Shown: positions 55,156 through 63,676 of the stretch, one piece after another
Layout: each line of letters opens with the position of its first letter
Position numbering within the stretch: the first letter of the stretch is position 1
Origin: Myxococcota bacterium
Lineage (GTDB): Bacteria; Myxococcota_A; UBA9160; UBA4427
Reading direction: 5' to 3'
DNA: 64,000 bases
Assembly: GCA_041389495.1 (NCBI GenBank)
Contig: JAWKRT010000001.1
Coordinates: 1,426,001-1,490,000 of the forward strand
Made by a program: the position numbers and the translations under genes
Notes under the pieces: generated by a model
Database searches by the model: none
What the model was told of the DNA's origin: nothing
Seen by the model: the letters and a program-made list of their open reading frames with translations, nothing else

Positions 55156-56598
55156 CTAGGCGAGGCCGGGCAGGGTGAGCGGCTGGAGGCGCGCGTGCTC
55201 GCCGGCGCCGAGCGCGCCGGCCATGAGCCGCTCCTCCCGCACCGTGTGGCGGTGCAGGTAGCGGAGGATCTCCTCGTCGCGCTCGGGGCCGGCCGCAGCG
55301 ACGAGCGCGTCGATCGCGGCGCGGCCCGCCGCGACGCTCGCCGGGCGCGCGCCGCCGAGCAGCCGCGCCATGTCGTCGAGCTCCATCGCCTCGAACGCCG
55401 GGCCGAGCCGCTCGAGATTGCGCGCGTAGGTCGCGAGGCGCCGCGCGACTGCCGTGCGGTGGCGCAGGAACGCGTCGCTCGCGCCGGGGCCGAGCTCGTT
55501 CGCGAGGTTCTCCTCGAGCAGCGCGAGCACGTCGGCGCGCTCGCCGGGCGGCGGATCGGGCAGGGCGACCGGCTCGAGCGCGATGCCCATGGCCTCGGCC
55601 AGCGCCTCGGCGGTGCCGCGCTGGTAGCAGACGTCCTGCGCGTACCACTCCGCGTGGTCGGTGCGCGGGTGCATGTCGTGCACGACGCCCGCGAGCGCGA
55701 GCGGCGTGATCAGCATCGCCTTCACGGTGTAGTAGCGGAGGCGCGCGGCGTCGATGCGCGTCCCCGACGCGCGCTCGTAGAGCGCGAGCCACTTCGAGAG
55801 GTCGGCGCCGGGGTTGTAGAAGTCGCGGATGCGGATCTGTGCGAGGTCGAGCATCGGGTCCCCGATGTGCGCGAACTCCCAGTCGACGATGCCCGTGAGC
55901 CGGTGCCCCTCGAAGAGGAACTGGCCGGGCCCCGTGTCGCCCTGCACGAGCACGGGCGCGACGGGCTCGCGCGGCGCGTTGCGCCGCAGCCATCCGCGCG
56001 CGAAGCGCACGAGCGGAACGGGCCGCCGCGCGCCGCGATCGAAGCCCTCCTCCCAGACGGCGAGGTCGGCCCCGGCGAGCGCCTCGGGCGTGCGCGGCAC
56101 GGCGAGCCCGCGCCGCTCGAAGCGCGCCGGGTCGAGTGCGTGCACCTTCGCGAGCTCGGCGACGAAGGCGCGGTCGATCGCGTCGCGCTGCGCGTCGTCG
56201 GCGATCGCGCAGTAGTCGTCGTCGCCCGGGAGCCGCGCGAGCAGGATGCCCTCGGGCTCGTCGCATACCCCGAGCGGCTCGGGCACCGCGATGCCCGCGG
56301 CGAAGAGCTCCTCGAGCACGGCGTGCTCGCGCGCGAGCGAGAAGAAGGGCGACTGCGCGCCGGGCCCGCGGCTCATGCGCGCGTAGGTCCGCACGAGCGC
56401 GCCGCCCTCGCGCGCGACGTCGACGAAGAACGCGGGCCGCCCGCCCGAACGTCGCGCGCCCTGGCGCTCGCACGCGACGACGCTCCCGCCGAGACGGGCC
56501 GCGACCCACGGAAGCAGGCCTTCGTAGCCGGCATCGATGCGCACGGGCCCGCGGTGCGCGGCTCCGCCTGCGGCCGCGGTCGGCGACGCGTCGCTCAT
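55156..56598 (-). CDS. Phosphotransferase (APH/ACAD10-N-domain type) family protein
   Basis: 480 residues with a kinase-like fold. Catalytic loop VLVQGDTGPGQFLF and metal motif GIVDWEFAHIGDPMLDLAQ. The Brenner-type HxDxxxxN has become QGDTGPGQ: the base Asp is retained, but the Mg-binding Asn is Gln. Family members sit with acyl-CoA dehydrogenases and may phosphorylate hydroxyacyl-CoAs. The C-terminal 150 residues are an extra helical domain (ATYARNLERLGPAFEAMELDD). Its ATG overlaps the upstream gene's TGA. Confidence 0.85.
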   Translation of the reverse strand: MSDASPTAAAGGAAHRGPVRIDAGYEGLLPWVAARLGGSVVACERQGARRSGGRPAFFVDVAREGGALVRTYARMSRGPGAQSPFFSLAREHAVLEELFAAGIAVPEPLGVCDEPEGILLARLPGDDDYCAIADDAQRDAIDRAFVAELAKVHALDPARFERRGLAVPRTPEALAGADLAVWEEGFDRGARRPVPLVRFARGWLRRNAPREPVAPVLVQGDTGPGQFLFEGHRLTGIVDWEFAHIGDPMLDLAQIRIRDFYNPGADLSKWLALYERASGTRIDAARLRYYTVKAMLITPLALAGVVHDMHPRTDHAEWYAQDVCYQRGTAEALAEAMGIALEPVALPDPPPGERADVLALLEENLANELGPGASDAFLRHRTAVARRLATYARNLERLGPAFEAMELDDMARLLGGARPASVAAGRAAIDALVAAAGPERDEEILRYLHRHTVREERLMAGALGAGEHARLQPLTLPGLA

Positions 56599-57014
56599 GC
56601 GCCGTCGCCGCCGGGGCCGAAGAACGCCGCCGCGTAGCGCGTGTCGACGTGCTCGCGCAGCTCGGCGAGGCGTCCGTCGCGCGCGACGAAGACGAACACG
56701 TAGGCGTTGTCGTACTCGCGCCCGTCGGGCGCGCGCGCGCGCACGCGCGCCTCGCAGAACGCGACGCCGCCGTCCTCGACGACGACCTCGAGGTCCGTGC
56801 GCTGGCTGCCGGCGACGAAGGCGTCGCCGACCGCGCCGAGCATCGCGTCGAAGACGCGCTCCGCGCCCGCGTGGACGCCCGCGTGCTGGACCGCGCCCTT
56901 CGGCACGACCCAGCGGAAGTCGTCGTGCACGAGGGCGCGCAGCGCCTCGCGGTCGCCGCGCCCGAGCGCGCGGAAGAAGCGGAACGCGAGGTCGGCGGTC
57001 GGGCCGGGCGGCAC
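56595..57014 (-). CDS. SnoaL-like (NTF2-fold) protein
   Basis: 139 residues from GTG 57014, overlapping the LLM stop by several bases. Pattern: FRFFRALGRGDREALRALVHDDFRWVVPKGAV, FDAMLGAVGDAF, FCEARVRA and YDNAYVFVFVARDGRLAELREHVDT, all typical of SnoaL/ketosteroid isomerase-like folds. Such proteins act as isomerases, cyclases or accessory lipid enzymes. Linked at both ends to neighbours by overlapping codons, so it shares their pathway. Confidence 0.85.
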   Translation of the reverse strand: MPPGPTADLAFRFFRALGRGDREALRALVHDDFRWVVPKGAVQHAGVHAGAERVFDAMLGAVGDAFVAGSQRTDLEVVVEDGGVAFCEARVRARAPDGREYDNAYVFVFVARDGRLAELREHVDTRYAAAFFGPGGDGA

Positions 57015-57022
57015 GGCGCGCC

Positions 57023-58033
57023 TCAGCCGCGCGCCGGCGCGAGCGCTTCGAGCATCCCCACGGCCTCCTCCGCGCTCGCGGCGAGCGGCGCGAGCACGGG
57101 CGTCGTCACGCCGGCCGCGACGAACTCGGCGAGCCGCGCGCGGCACGTCGCGACGTCGCCGATGATCGCGATGTCGTCGACGAAGGCGTCCGTCATCGCC
57201 GCCGACGTGCCCGCCCGATCGCCGCGCCGGAAGGCGTCGAGCACGTCCTTGGCGACGGCCTCGTGGCCGATCCAGCGGAAGAAGCGGTTGTAGACCGGGG
57301 TCGCGACGTAGCCCGAGAAGCCGAAGCGCACCATGTCGCGCGCGCGCGCGTTCGCGGCGGCCGAGCCATCGGTGACGGCGACCTGGAAGCGCGCGACGAC
57401 CTCGTCGCGCGACGCGTCGCGCTCGGCCTCGACGCCGCCGCGACGATAGGCGTCGAGGATCCTCGGCATCGCGCGCGCGGGCATCATGTTGAGGACGAGG
57501 CCTTCGCCGATCGCGCCGGCGAGCTCGAGCATGCGCTCGCGCAGCGCCGCGAGGTAGATGCGCACGGGCTTCGCCGGCAGCGCGCCCAGCCGGAAGCCCT
57601 CGCTGCGCAGGGTGCGGCCGACGAAGCGCGTCCGCTCGCCCGCGAGCGCCGAGCGCACGACGCGCACCGTCTCGCGCACGCGCGACAGCGGCGCGTCGAA
57701 GGAAAGGCCGTTCCAGCCTTCGATGATCGCGTGGCTCGAGGTGCCGAGGCCGAGCACGAAGCGGTCGTTCGCGAGCTGGGCGACGGTGGCCGCCGACATC
57801 GCGAGCACGACCGGCGTGCGGTTGTACACGGGCACGATCGCCGTGCCGATCTCGACGCGCTCGGTCGCGAGCGCGATGGCGGCGGCGAGCGAGAACGAGT
57901 CGTGCCCGTTCGTCTCGGCGAGCCAGATGGCTTCGTAGCCCCACTCGCTCTCGCAGCGCTGCGCGAGCGCGACGCACGCGCGCGCGTCGAGGAAGGGGAG
58001 CGGGAGCGTGACGGCGAGCCTGCCGAGCGACAT
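57023..58033 (-). CDS. LLM-class (F420/FMN-dependent) oxidoreductase
   Basis: 336-residue luciferase-like TIM barrel: YEAIWLAETNGHDSFSLAAAIALAT, EIGTAIVPVYNRTPVVLAM, RFVLGLGTSSHAIIEGW and PVRIYLAALRERMLELAG. This subgroup resembles F420-dependent enzymes of actinobacterial lipid clusters; the coenzyme cannot be told from sequence alone. First gene of the LLM-SnoaL-phosphotransferase operon. An extended -10 (58055-58063) and gcggagg Shine-Dalgarno precede the ATG. Confidence 0.9.
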   Translation of the reverse strand: MSLGRLAVTLPLPFLDARACVALAQRCESEWGYEAIWLAETNGHDSFSLAAAIALATERVEIGTAIVPVYNRTPVVLAMSAATVAQLANDRFVLGLGTSSHAIIEGWNGLSFDAPLSRVRETVRVVRSALAGERTRFVGRTLRSEGFRLGALPAKPVRIYLAALRERMLELAGAIGEGLVLNMMPARAMPRILDAYRRGGVEAERDASRDEVVARFQVAVTDGSAAANARARDMVRFGFSGYVATPVYNRFFRWIGHEAVAKDVLDAFRRGDRAGTSAAMTDAFVDDIAIIGDVATCRARLAEFVAAGVTTPVLAPLAASAEEAVGMLEALAPARG

Positions 58034-58054
58034 CGGGCCTCCGCGGTGGCGGCC

Positions 58055-58063
58055 ACCCTACCA
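58055..58063 (-). promoter_or_regulatory. Extended -10 TGGTAGGGT of the LLM operon
   Basis: TGn plus TAGGGT on the minus strand, leaving a leader of about 15 nt with gcggaggcc. Confidence 0.5.
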
Positions 58064-58079
58064 CCGCGCGCCGCTCCGC

Positions 58080-58895
58080 TCAGGACCGATCGCGCGGGCC
58101 TTCCGGTGCGGGAAGGTCGAGCCACTCGCGAAGGCGGTCGAGCAGCGGGCCGCGCGCGGCGCCGAGCGGCTCGCCGTCGAGCTCGACGAGCGGGCGCGCG
58201 CCGCGCACCGCGTTCACGGCCACGACCTCGCGCGCCGCGCGCAGCGCGCGCAGCGAGACGTCGCGCGTGCGCACGGCGCCGCGCGCGCGCGCGAGCGCGA
58301 CCTCGCGCGCGAGCGAGCGCACGCCGCCGCGCTCGAGGGCGGGGGTCGCGAACACGCCGTCCGGCAGGTGGACGAAGATCGCCGCGCGCGCGCCCTCGAC
58401 GACCCGCCCGGCGGCGTCGACGAGGATCGCCTCGTCCGCGCCCGCGCGCGCGGCCGCCGCGCGTGCGATCGACACCGCGCGCTGCGCCGAGCGCTTCGCG
58501 CCCGACCACGCGTGCCATCCCTCGTGGGCGACGGGCGCCGCGACCGCGCGCCAGGTCGCCGCGTCCGCGCCGAGCGAGCGCGCGACGCCGAGCCAGTGGC
58601 CGCGCTCGTCCGCGCCGCGCGCGTGCTCGAGGCGCACGATGCCGTCGGCCGACGGGAACGCCGCGCGCGCCAGCTCGACGAGGGCGCGTCGGGCGACGCG
58701 GGGGTCGACGGGCGGGAGCCCGAGGCGCGCGGCGTCGCGCGCGAGGCGCGCGACGTGGTGGTCGAGCCAGACGACGTCGCCCGCGCGCACGCGCGCGGTC
58801 GTGTAGTGCGCGCGCCCGTCGGCGGCGGGCGCTTCGCGCAGCGGGAGCCGTGCGGTGTCGGCGGCCGCGACGCGACCGCCGACCCAGACGGGCAG
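58080..58895 (-). CDS. Class IV aminotransferase / aminodeoxychorismate lyase-like protein
   Basis: About 271 residues. The fold is clear: VWVGGRVAAADTARLPL, VWLDHHVARLARDAARLGLP, the PLP lysine in WSGAKRSAQR, and GADEAILVDAAGRVVEGARAAIFV. The phosphate-binding TTSN-type motif is altered to GARAA, so activity on ADC or amino acids is unproven. No ATG, GTG or TTG is available between the gltA stop and the conserved core; CTG 58895 or ATT 58916 would be needed, unless the start is lost. The coordinate given is the CTG. Confidence 0.7.
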   Translation of the reverse strand: MPVWVGGRVAAADTARLPLREAPAADGRAHYTTARVRAGDVVWLDHHVARLARDAARLGLPPVDPRVARRALVELARAAFPSADGIVRLEHARGADERGHWLGVARSLGADAATWRAVAAPVAHEGWHAWSGAKRSAQRAVSIARAAAARAGADEAILVDAAGRVVEGARAAIFVHLPDGVFATPALERGGVRSLAREVALARARGAVRTRDVSLRALRAAREVVAVNAVRGARPLVELDGEPLGAARGPLLDRLREWLDLPAPEGPRDRS

Positions 58896-58942
58896 GCTGG
58901 ACGGAGCGGAGGGAATGGGACGGGCGGTCCGCGCGTCCCGCG

Positions 58943-60229
58943 TCAGCGCTTCTCGACGGGCACGTACGACGACTTCGTCGGGCCCGTGTAGATCTGCCGC
59001 GGGCGGCCGATCTTGAACGCCGGGTCGCGGTGCATCTCGATCCACTGCGCGATCCACCCCGGCAGACGGCCGATCGCGAAGAGCGCGGTGAACATGTTCG
59101 CCGGCGTTCCGATCGCGTTGTAGATGACGCCCGAGTAGAAGTCGACGTTCGGGTAGAGGCGCCGCTCGACGAAGTAGTCGTCCTTGAGCGTGATCTCCTC
59201 GAGCTCGACGGCGATCTCGAGCAGCTTGCTGTGGACTCCGAGCCGCTCGAGCACGTCGAAGCACGCCTTCTTGATCACCTTCGCGCGCGGGTCGTAGTTC
59301 TTGTAGACGCGGTGCCCGAAGCCCATGAGGCGGGCGCTCTCGTCGCCGCTCTTCGCGCGCTCGAGGAACTCGCGCGCCGTCTGACCCTCGTCCGCGATCG
59401 CCTCGAGCATCTCGATCACGCCCTGGTTCGCGCCGCCGTGCAGCGGCCCCCAGAGCGCGTTGATGCCGGCCGAGATCGCGCCGAACAGGTTCACCATCGA
59501 CGAGCCGCACAGGCGCACGGTGCTCGTCGAGCAGTTCTGCTCGTGGTCGGCGTGGAGGATGAGGAGGAGGTCGAGCGCGCGCTCGATGACCGGGTCGACC
59601 TCGTAGTCCTCGCACGGGTTGCCGAACATCATGCGCAGGAAGTTGCCGACGTAGTCGAGCGAGTTCTGCGGGTACATGAAGGGCTGCCCGATCGAGTGCT
59701 TGTACGCGTACGCCGCGATCGTCGGCAGCTTCGCGATCAGCCGGTGCACGGAGACCTCGACCTGGTGCGGGTCGCGCGGGTCGAGCGAGTCGGGATAGAA
59801 GGTCGCGAGGGCGCCGATCGCGGTCGCGCACGCGGCCATCGGGTGCGCGTCCTTCGGCAGCGCGCGGAAGAAGTACCGGAAGTCCTCGTGGATCATCGTG
59901 TGGCGGCGGATCGAGCGCTCGAACGCCGCCTTCGTGTCGGCCGGGGGCAGCTGGCCGTAGATCAGCAGGTACGCGACCTCGAGGAAGCTCGACTTCTCGG
60001 CCAGCTCCTCGATCGGGATGCCGCGGTAGCGGAGGATGCCCTGCTCGCCGTCGATGAAGGTGATCGCGCTCTTGCACGATCCGGAGTTCGCGTAGCCGGG
60101 GTCGAGCGTGATGTACCCGGTCTGCGCGCGCAGCTTGGTGATGTCGATGGCGTGCTCGCCCTCGCTCCCGACGACGACGGGGAGCTCGATCGTCTTGTCG
60201 TCGAGGCGCAGCTCGGCGGTCTTGCTCAT
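58943..60229 (-). CDS. gltA: Citrate synthase, type II
   Basis: 428 residues, hexameric-type length. ITFIDGEQGILRYRGIPIEEL, HEQNCSTSTVRLCGSS, WGPLHGGANQGVIEML (active-site His), LMGFGHRVYKNYDPRA (His and Arg) and PNVDFYSGVIYNAIG (catalytic Asp) are all intact. It condenses acetyl-CoA and oxaloacetate, the sink for the beta-oxidation genes nearby. AGGAGGG precedes the ATG. The 144-nt upstream region is relatively AT-rich but shows no convincing -10. Confidence 0.98.
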   Translation of the reverse strand: MSKTAELRLDDKTIELPVVVGSEGEHAIDITKLRAQTGYITLDPGYANSGSCKSAITFIDGEQGILRYRGIPIEELAEKSSFLEVAYLLIYGQLPPADTKAAFERSIRRHTMIHEDFRYFFRALPKDAHPMAACATAIGALATFYPDSLDPRDPHQVEVSVHRLIAKLPTIAAYAYKHSIGQPFMYPQNSLDYVGNFLRMMFGNPCEDYEVDPVIERALDLLLILHADHEQNCSTSTVRLCGSSMVNLFGAISAGINALWGPLHGGANQGVIEMLEAIADEGQTAREFLERAKSGDESARLMGFGHRVYKNYDPRAKVIKKACFDVLERLGVHSKLLEIAVELEEITLKDDYFVERRLYPNVDFYSGVIYNAIGTPANMFTALFAIGRLPGWIAQWIEMHRDPAFKIGRPRQIYTGPTKSSYVPVEKR

Positions 60230-60373
60230 GGGGCCCTCCTTTGGCGTCGGTCCGGCGCGGGCCTCCGCGCGGCGGGCGGGGGCGGTGCGGACCGACCGGT
60301 GCTCACGGTGTTCTTCGAGCAGGCGTTCAATTTTCGGCGGTCATCGCACGGTAGCTGAGATGAAAGTCGACCG

Positions 60374-62167
60374 TCAGTCCGCCGGAACGGAAAGCCTTTC
60401 CCGTTCGGGCGCTTGTCCCCGATGCTGGCGTTCGGCCGGCGCCAGCACGACGACCTCGCCGCGCGTCGCGACGACGCCGCCGGCGAGGGGCGGGGGGAGC
60501 GGCTCGAGCCGCGGGAGGCGCCGCTCCCGGCTCACCACGACGGCGTTGCCGCGGGCGAGGAAGGCGACGACCGCGTCGCGGTCGGGCAGGTCGACGAACA
60601 GGTCGGTCGCGCCGCGCGCGTAGTACGCGAGGCCGGGCGTGAGCGGCGGGTGCGCGAAGACGCCGATCCGCTCGCCGGGCCGCGCGAGCGCGAGCGCCGC
60701 CTCGGCGATGGGCCGCGGCGAGCGCAGTGGGTCGAGTGCCGGCCACAGACCCCACGCGTTCACCGCCTGCAGGGCGACGAGCGCGCCGAGCCCCGTCGCG
60801 AGGCGGGTGCGCGCCGGGGCGCCGCGCCGCGCGAGCCCGGCGCCGGCCGCCGCAGCGGCGAGGCCCGTGGCCGCCACCGCCCCGAGCCACGCGCGCGGGA
60901 GCGTCGCGCCGTCGAGCAGCCCCGCGATGCGCCCGGCCGCGCCGAAGGCGTCGCCTAACACGAGCAGCGCGGCGCCGGCGACGAGCGCCGCGAGGATGGA
61001 CGCCGCGATGCCGAGGCGCAGCGGCAGTCGTGTCCGCCCGGCGAGCGCGCGCTGCGCGGTGACGCCGCACGCGATCGCGAGCGCGGGGTGGAGCGGAAGC
61101 AGATAGGAGCCGCGCTTTCCCGCGGAGAGCGAGAAGAACGCGAGGAAGACGGCCGCCCACGCCGCGAGCCACGCCCACGCGGCGCGCTCCTCCGCGCCCG
61201 AGCGAGGCCCGTCGGCGCCGCCGCGAAGCCTGCGCGCGCCGGCGGCGAGCGCGGCGGGGACGAGCAGCGTCGCGGGCAGGAAGTCGAGCGGGAGCTGCAC
61301 GGCGTAGTACCAGAACGGCCGCGCGTGCGACGTGCCTGCGAAGAACCGGCCGACGAGGTTCTCGCCCACGGCGCGCGCGAAGAACCCGTCCGGCGCGATC
61401 GCGAGCGCGATCGCGCCCCACGCCGCGAACGGCCCGAGCGACAGCGCGAGCAGCCGGGGAGCGAAGGGCCCGGGCGCGCGCCGCGGCCGCGCGCCGCGCT
61501 CGACGACGGCGATCACCGCGAGCGGAAGCAGGGCGACCGGCCCTTTCAGCAGCATGCCGACGCCGAGCCACGCGTGGCAGCGCGCGAGCGCCGCTGCGCG
61601 CGGGAGCTCGCCGCGCACGCCGCGCCACCACGCGAGCATCGCCGCGAGCTCGCAGGCCGCGAGCGGCGCGTCGAGCGACGCGCGCTGTGCGTGGTGCGCG
61701 TAGAGGAAGCTCGTTCCGAGCAGCAGGCCGACGAGGGGGGCGGCCCTTGCGCCCTCGTCACCCGGGAAGGCGCGCCGCGCGAGCGCCATCGCGAGGCCGA
61801 CGCCGGCGAGCGCGGCGAGCGCCGACGGCAGCCGCACCGCCCACTCGTCGACGCGCCCGAACGGCGCGCCGAGCGCCGCCGCCGCCCAGTAGTACAGGGG
61901 CGGCTTCTGCGTGTACGCGCGCCCGCCGAGGCGCAGGAGCGCGAGTCGCCCGGGGGAGGCGCCGCCGGCGCGCAGCTCCTCCGCCACCTGCGCGAAGCGC
62001 GGCTCGTCGGGCGCCCAGACGTCGCGCGCGCCGAGCGCGGGCAGCCAGGCGGCCGCAAGCGCGGCGATCACGAGCCATTCCGCGGTCGCTCGCCGCGCGG
62101 CGCGTCCGCGCTGCGGGCGCGCGTCCTCGGCGGGGGTCGACGGCTCGGGGGCAGGGCGGCTCTCCAC
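60374..62167 (-). CDS. ArnT-like GT-C glycosyltransferase
   Basis: 597 residues with about 12 membrane helices in the N-terminal 450 residues and a soluble C-terminal domain. The first loop has DVWAPDEPRFAQVAEELRAGG (catalytic-type Asp/Glu) and YTQKPPLYYW, both diagnostic of the PMT/ArnT group. It transfers a sugar from a polyprenyl-phosphate donor to an outer acceptor such as lipid A or protein. GTG 62167 follows CGAGGT. The divergent GT2 gene (62912) could make its donor. Confidence 0.88.
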   Translation of the reverse strand: MESRPAPEPSTPAEDARPQRGRAARRATAEWLVIAALAAAWLPALGARDVWAPDEPRFAQVAEELRAGGASPGRLALLRLGGRAYTQKPPLYYWAAAALGAPFGRVDEWAVRLPSALAALAGVGLAMALARRAFPGDEGARAAPLVGLLLGTSFLYAHHAQRASLDAPLAACELAAMLAWWRGVRGELPRAAALARCHAWLGVGMLLKGPVALLPLAVIAVVERGARPRRAPGPFAPRLLALSLGPFAAWGAIALAIAPDGFFARAVGENLVGRFFAGTSHARPFWYYAVQLPLDFLPATLLVPAALAAGARRLRGGADGPRSGAEERAAWAWLAAWAAVFLAFFSLSAGKRGSYLLPLHPALAIACGVTAQRALAGRTRLPLRLGIAASILAALVAGAALLVLGDAFGAAGRIAGLLDGATLPRAWLGAVAATGLAAAAAGAGLARRGAPARTRLATGLGALVALQAVNAWGLWPALDPLRSPRPIAEAALALARPGERIGVFAHPPLTPGLAYYARGATDLFVDLPDRDAVVAFLARGNAVVVSRERRLPRLEPLPPPLAGGVVATRGEVVVLAPAERQHRGQAPERERLSVPAD

Positions 62168-62210
62168 GGGACCTCGCTCGTCGCACGGCTCGCGCGCGCG
62201 CGATCGACGG

Positions 62211-62216
62211 TACCCT
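62211..62216 (+). promoter_or_regulatory. -10-like TACCCT upstream of the 62286 operon
   Basis: The same hexamer as the SRP RNA promoter, 69 nt before ATG 62286. No clear -35. Confidence 0.3.
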
Positions 62217-62285
62217 GCCGCCGCACGTCGGCGCCGCGGTCGTCCCGCGGCGCGCACACCGGCGCGCGCGTCATGGAGGAGCCCG

Positions 62286-62912
62286 ATGTCGACGACGCCC
62301 GGAGCCGAGCTGCGCGCTCGCATCGCCGAGGACGCGGGCCGCCCCGCCGAGATCGCGCGCTTCCTGGACGGCCTCTCGCACGCCGATCGCGTGCTCGCGA
62401 TCCGCGATCTGCGGCGCGCCGACCAGCGGCGCCTCTACGAGGCCGTCGACGGCTTCGCCGCGGTGGCGCTCGCCGACCTCGTCCCGCCGTCGACGCCCGA
62501 CGTCGTACCCGTGCGGCACTACGGGAAGAACACGCTGCCCGCGTTCACGCACTTCGAGAAGCGCTTCGCGCGCGGCCGCGGCGACGACGCCGCGAAGCCG
62601 GCCGAGCTGTACGGCTTCAACTTCCAGTCGATGTCGCCCGTCACGGGGCCCGGCTACTTCGTCGCCGTCGACAACCCCGAGCGGAAGGGGCGCGAGGTCT
62701 GGGTCGACTACCGCCGCGTCCCGGACGCCGCGACGACGCCGCTGCCCGAAGGCTGGCCGCCCGTGCGCTCGAACGAGCGCGGCCTCTCGGTGCTCGTCTA
62801 CGGGCACATGGTCGACACGCTGCGGCGCGTCTCGGAGCACGTGACGATCGGGTCGGCCGCGAAGAACGGGAAGGACATCGGCAGCTGGTTCGCGCTCTGC
62901 CGCGAGGCGTGA
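62286..62912 (+). CDS. Conserved-looking hypothetical protein, 208 aa
   Basis: Soluble. An N-terminal helical part (residues 1-70, RARIAEDAGRPAEIARFLDGL and HADRVLAIRDLRRADQRRLYEAV) precedes a beta-rich domain with VRHYGKNTLPAFTHFEKRF, FNFQSMSPVTGPGYFVA and HVTIGSAAKNGKDIGSWFALCREA. I do not recognise the family. TGGAGGA precedes the ATG. Its TGA overlaps the GT2 start (TGATG), so it is made with that enzyme. Confidence 0.75.
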   Translation: MSTTPGAELRARIAEDAGRPAEIARFLDGLSHADRVLAIRDLRRADQRRLYEAVDGFAAVALADLVPPSTPDVVPVRHYGKNTLPAFTHFEKRFARGRGDDAAKPAELYGFNFQSMSPVTGPGYFVAVDNPERKGREVWVDYRRVPDAATTPLPEGWPPVRSNERGLSVLVYGHMVDTLRRVSEHVTIGSAAKNGKDIGSWFALCREA

Positions 62913-63676
62913 TGACGGACGCCGGGCGCGCGCTCCCGCGGCTGCTCTCCGTCGTCGTCCCCGTGCGCGACGAGGAGGCCTCGATCGACGCGCTCCTGCT
63001 CGAGCTCGACGCCGCGCTCACGGGCTTCGCGGCCGAGCGCGGCATCGGCCTCGAGTGGATCCTCGTCGACGACGCGAGCCGCGACGCGAGCCTCGCGCGC
63101 ATGCGCGAGTGGGAGCGGAAGGACGAGCGGCTGCGTGTCGTCGCGCTCGCCGCGCACGCCGGACAGGCATCGGCGCTCGGCGCGGGCTTCCGAGCGGCGC
63201 GCGGCGATGCGATCGCGACGCTCGACGCCGACGGCCAGAACGATCCGGCCGATCTCCCCCGCCTCGTGGAGCGCCTCGCCGAGGGCGACGCGGATGCCGT
63301 CTGCGGCGTGCGCGCGACGCGCCGTGACGGCGCGTGGCGCCGGCTCTCGTCGCGCGCGGCGAACGCCGCCCGCCGCGCGGTGCTCGGCGACGCCCATCGC
63401 GACATCGGCTGCGCGCTGCGCGTCGTGCGCGCGCGCCACGCGCGCGCGCTCGCGCTGCGCCGCGGGCTGCACCGCTTCCTGCCCGTGCTGCTCGCGCTCG
63501 AGGGGGCGCGCGTCGTCGAGCTTCCCGTGGCGCACCGGCCGCGCCGCTTCGGCGCATCGAAGTACACCGCGCGCAACCGCGTGCGCGAAGCTCTCGTCGA
63601 CCTCGTGTACGTCGCGCGCCGGCAGCGGCGCGCGCGCCGCGAGCGGGCGCGCGACGCGGGTGCGCCGAGCGCCTAG
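62912..63676 (+). CDS. GT2 family glycosyltransferase (polyprenyl-phosphate sugar transferase-like)
   Basis: 254 residues, GT-A fold: LLSVVVPVRDEEASIDALL, ILVDDASRDASLARM, ATLDADGQNDPADLPRLV (the DAD metal region) and the dolichyl-phosphate mannose synthase-like ending VAHRPRRFGASKYTARNRVREALVDL. It lacks the C-terminal membrane helices of longer relatives. It probably loads a sugar onto polyprenyl phosphate, which would feed the ArnT-like enzyme encoded divergently. The stop shares CTAG with the convergent SUI1 gene. Confidence 0.88.
   Translation: MTDAGRALPRLLSVVVPVRDEEASIDALLLELDAALTGFAAERGIGLEWILVDDASRDASLARMREWERKDERLRVVALAAHAGQASALGAGFRAARGDAIATLDADGQNDPADLPRLVERLAEGDADAVCGVRATRRDGAWRRLSSRAANAARRAVLGDAHRDIGCALRVVRARHARALALRRGLHRFLPVLLALEGARVVELPVAHRPRRFGASKYTARNRVREALVDLVYVARRQRRARRERARDAGAPSA

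Noticed and set aside
60230..60373. TTGAAC as a gltA -35 box
   Set aside because: No acceptable -10 lies 16-18 nt downstream on the minus strand.
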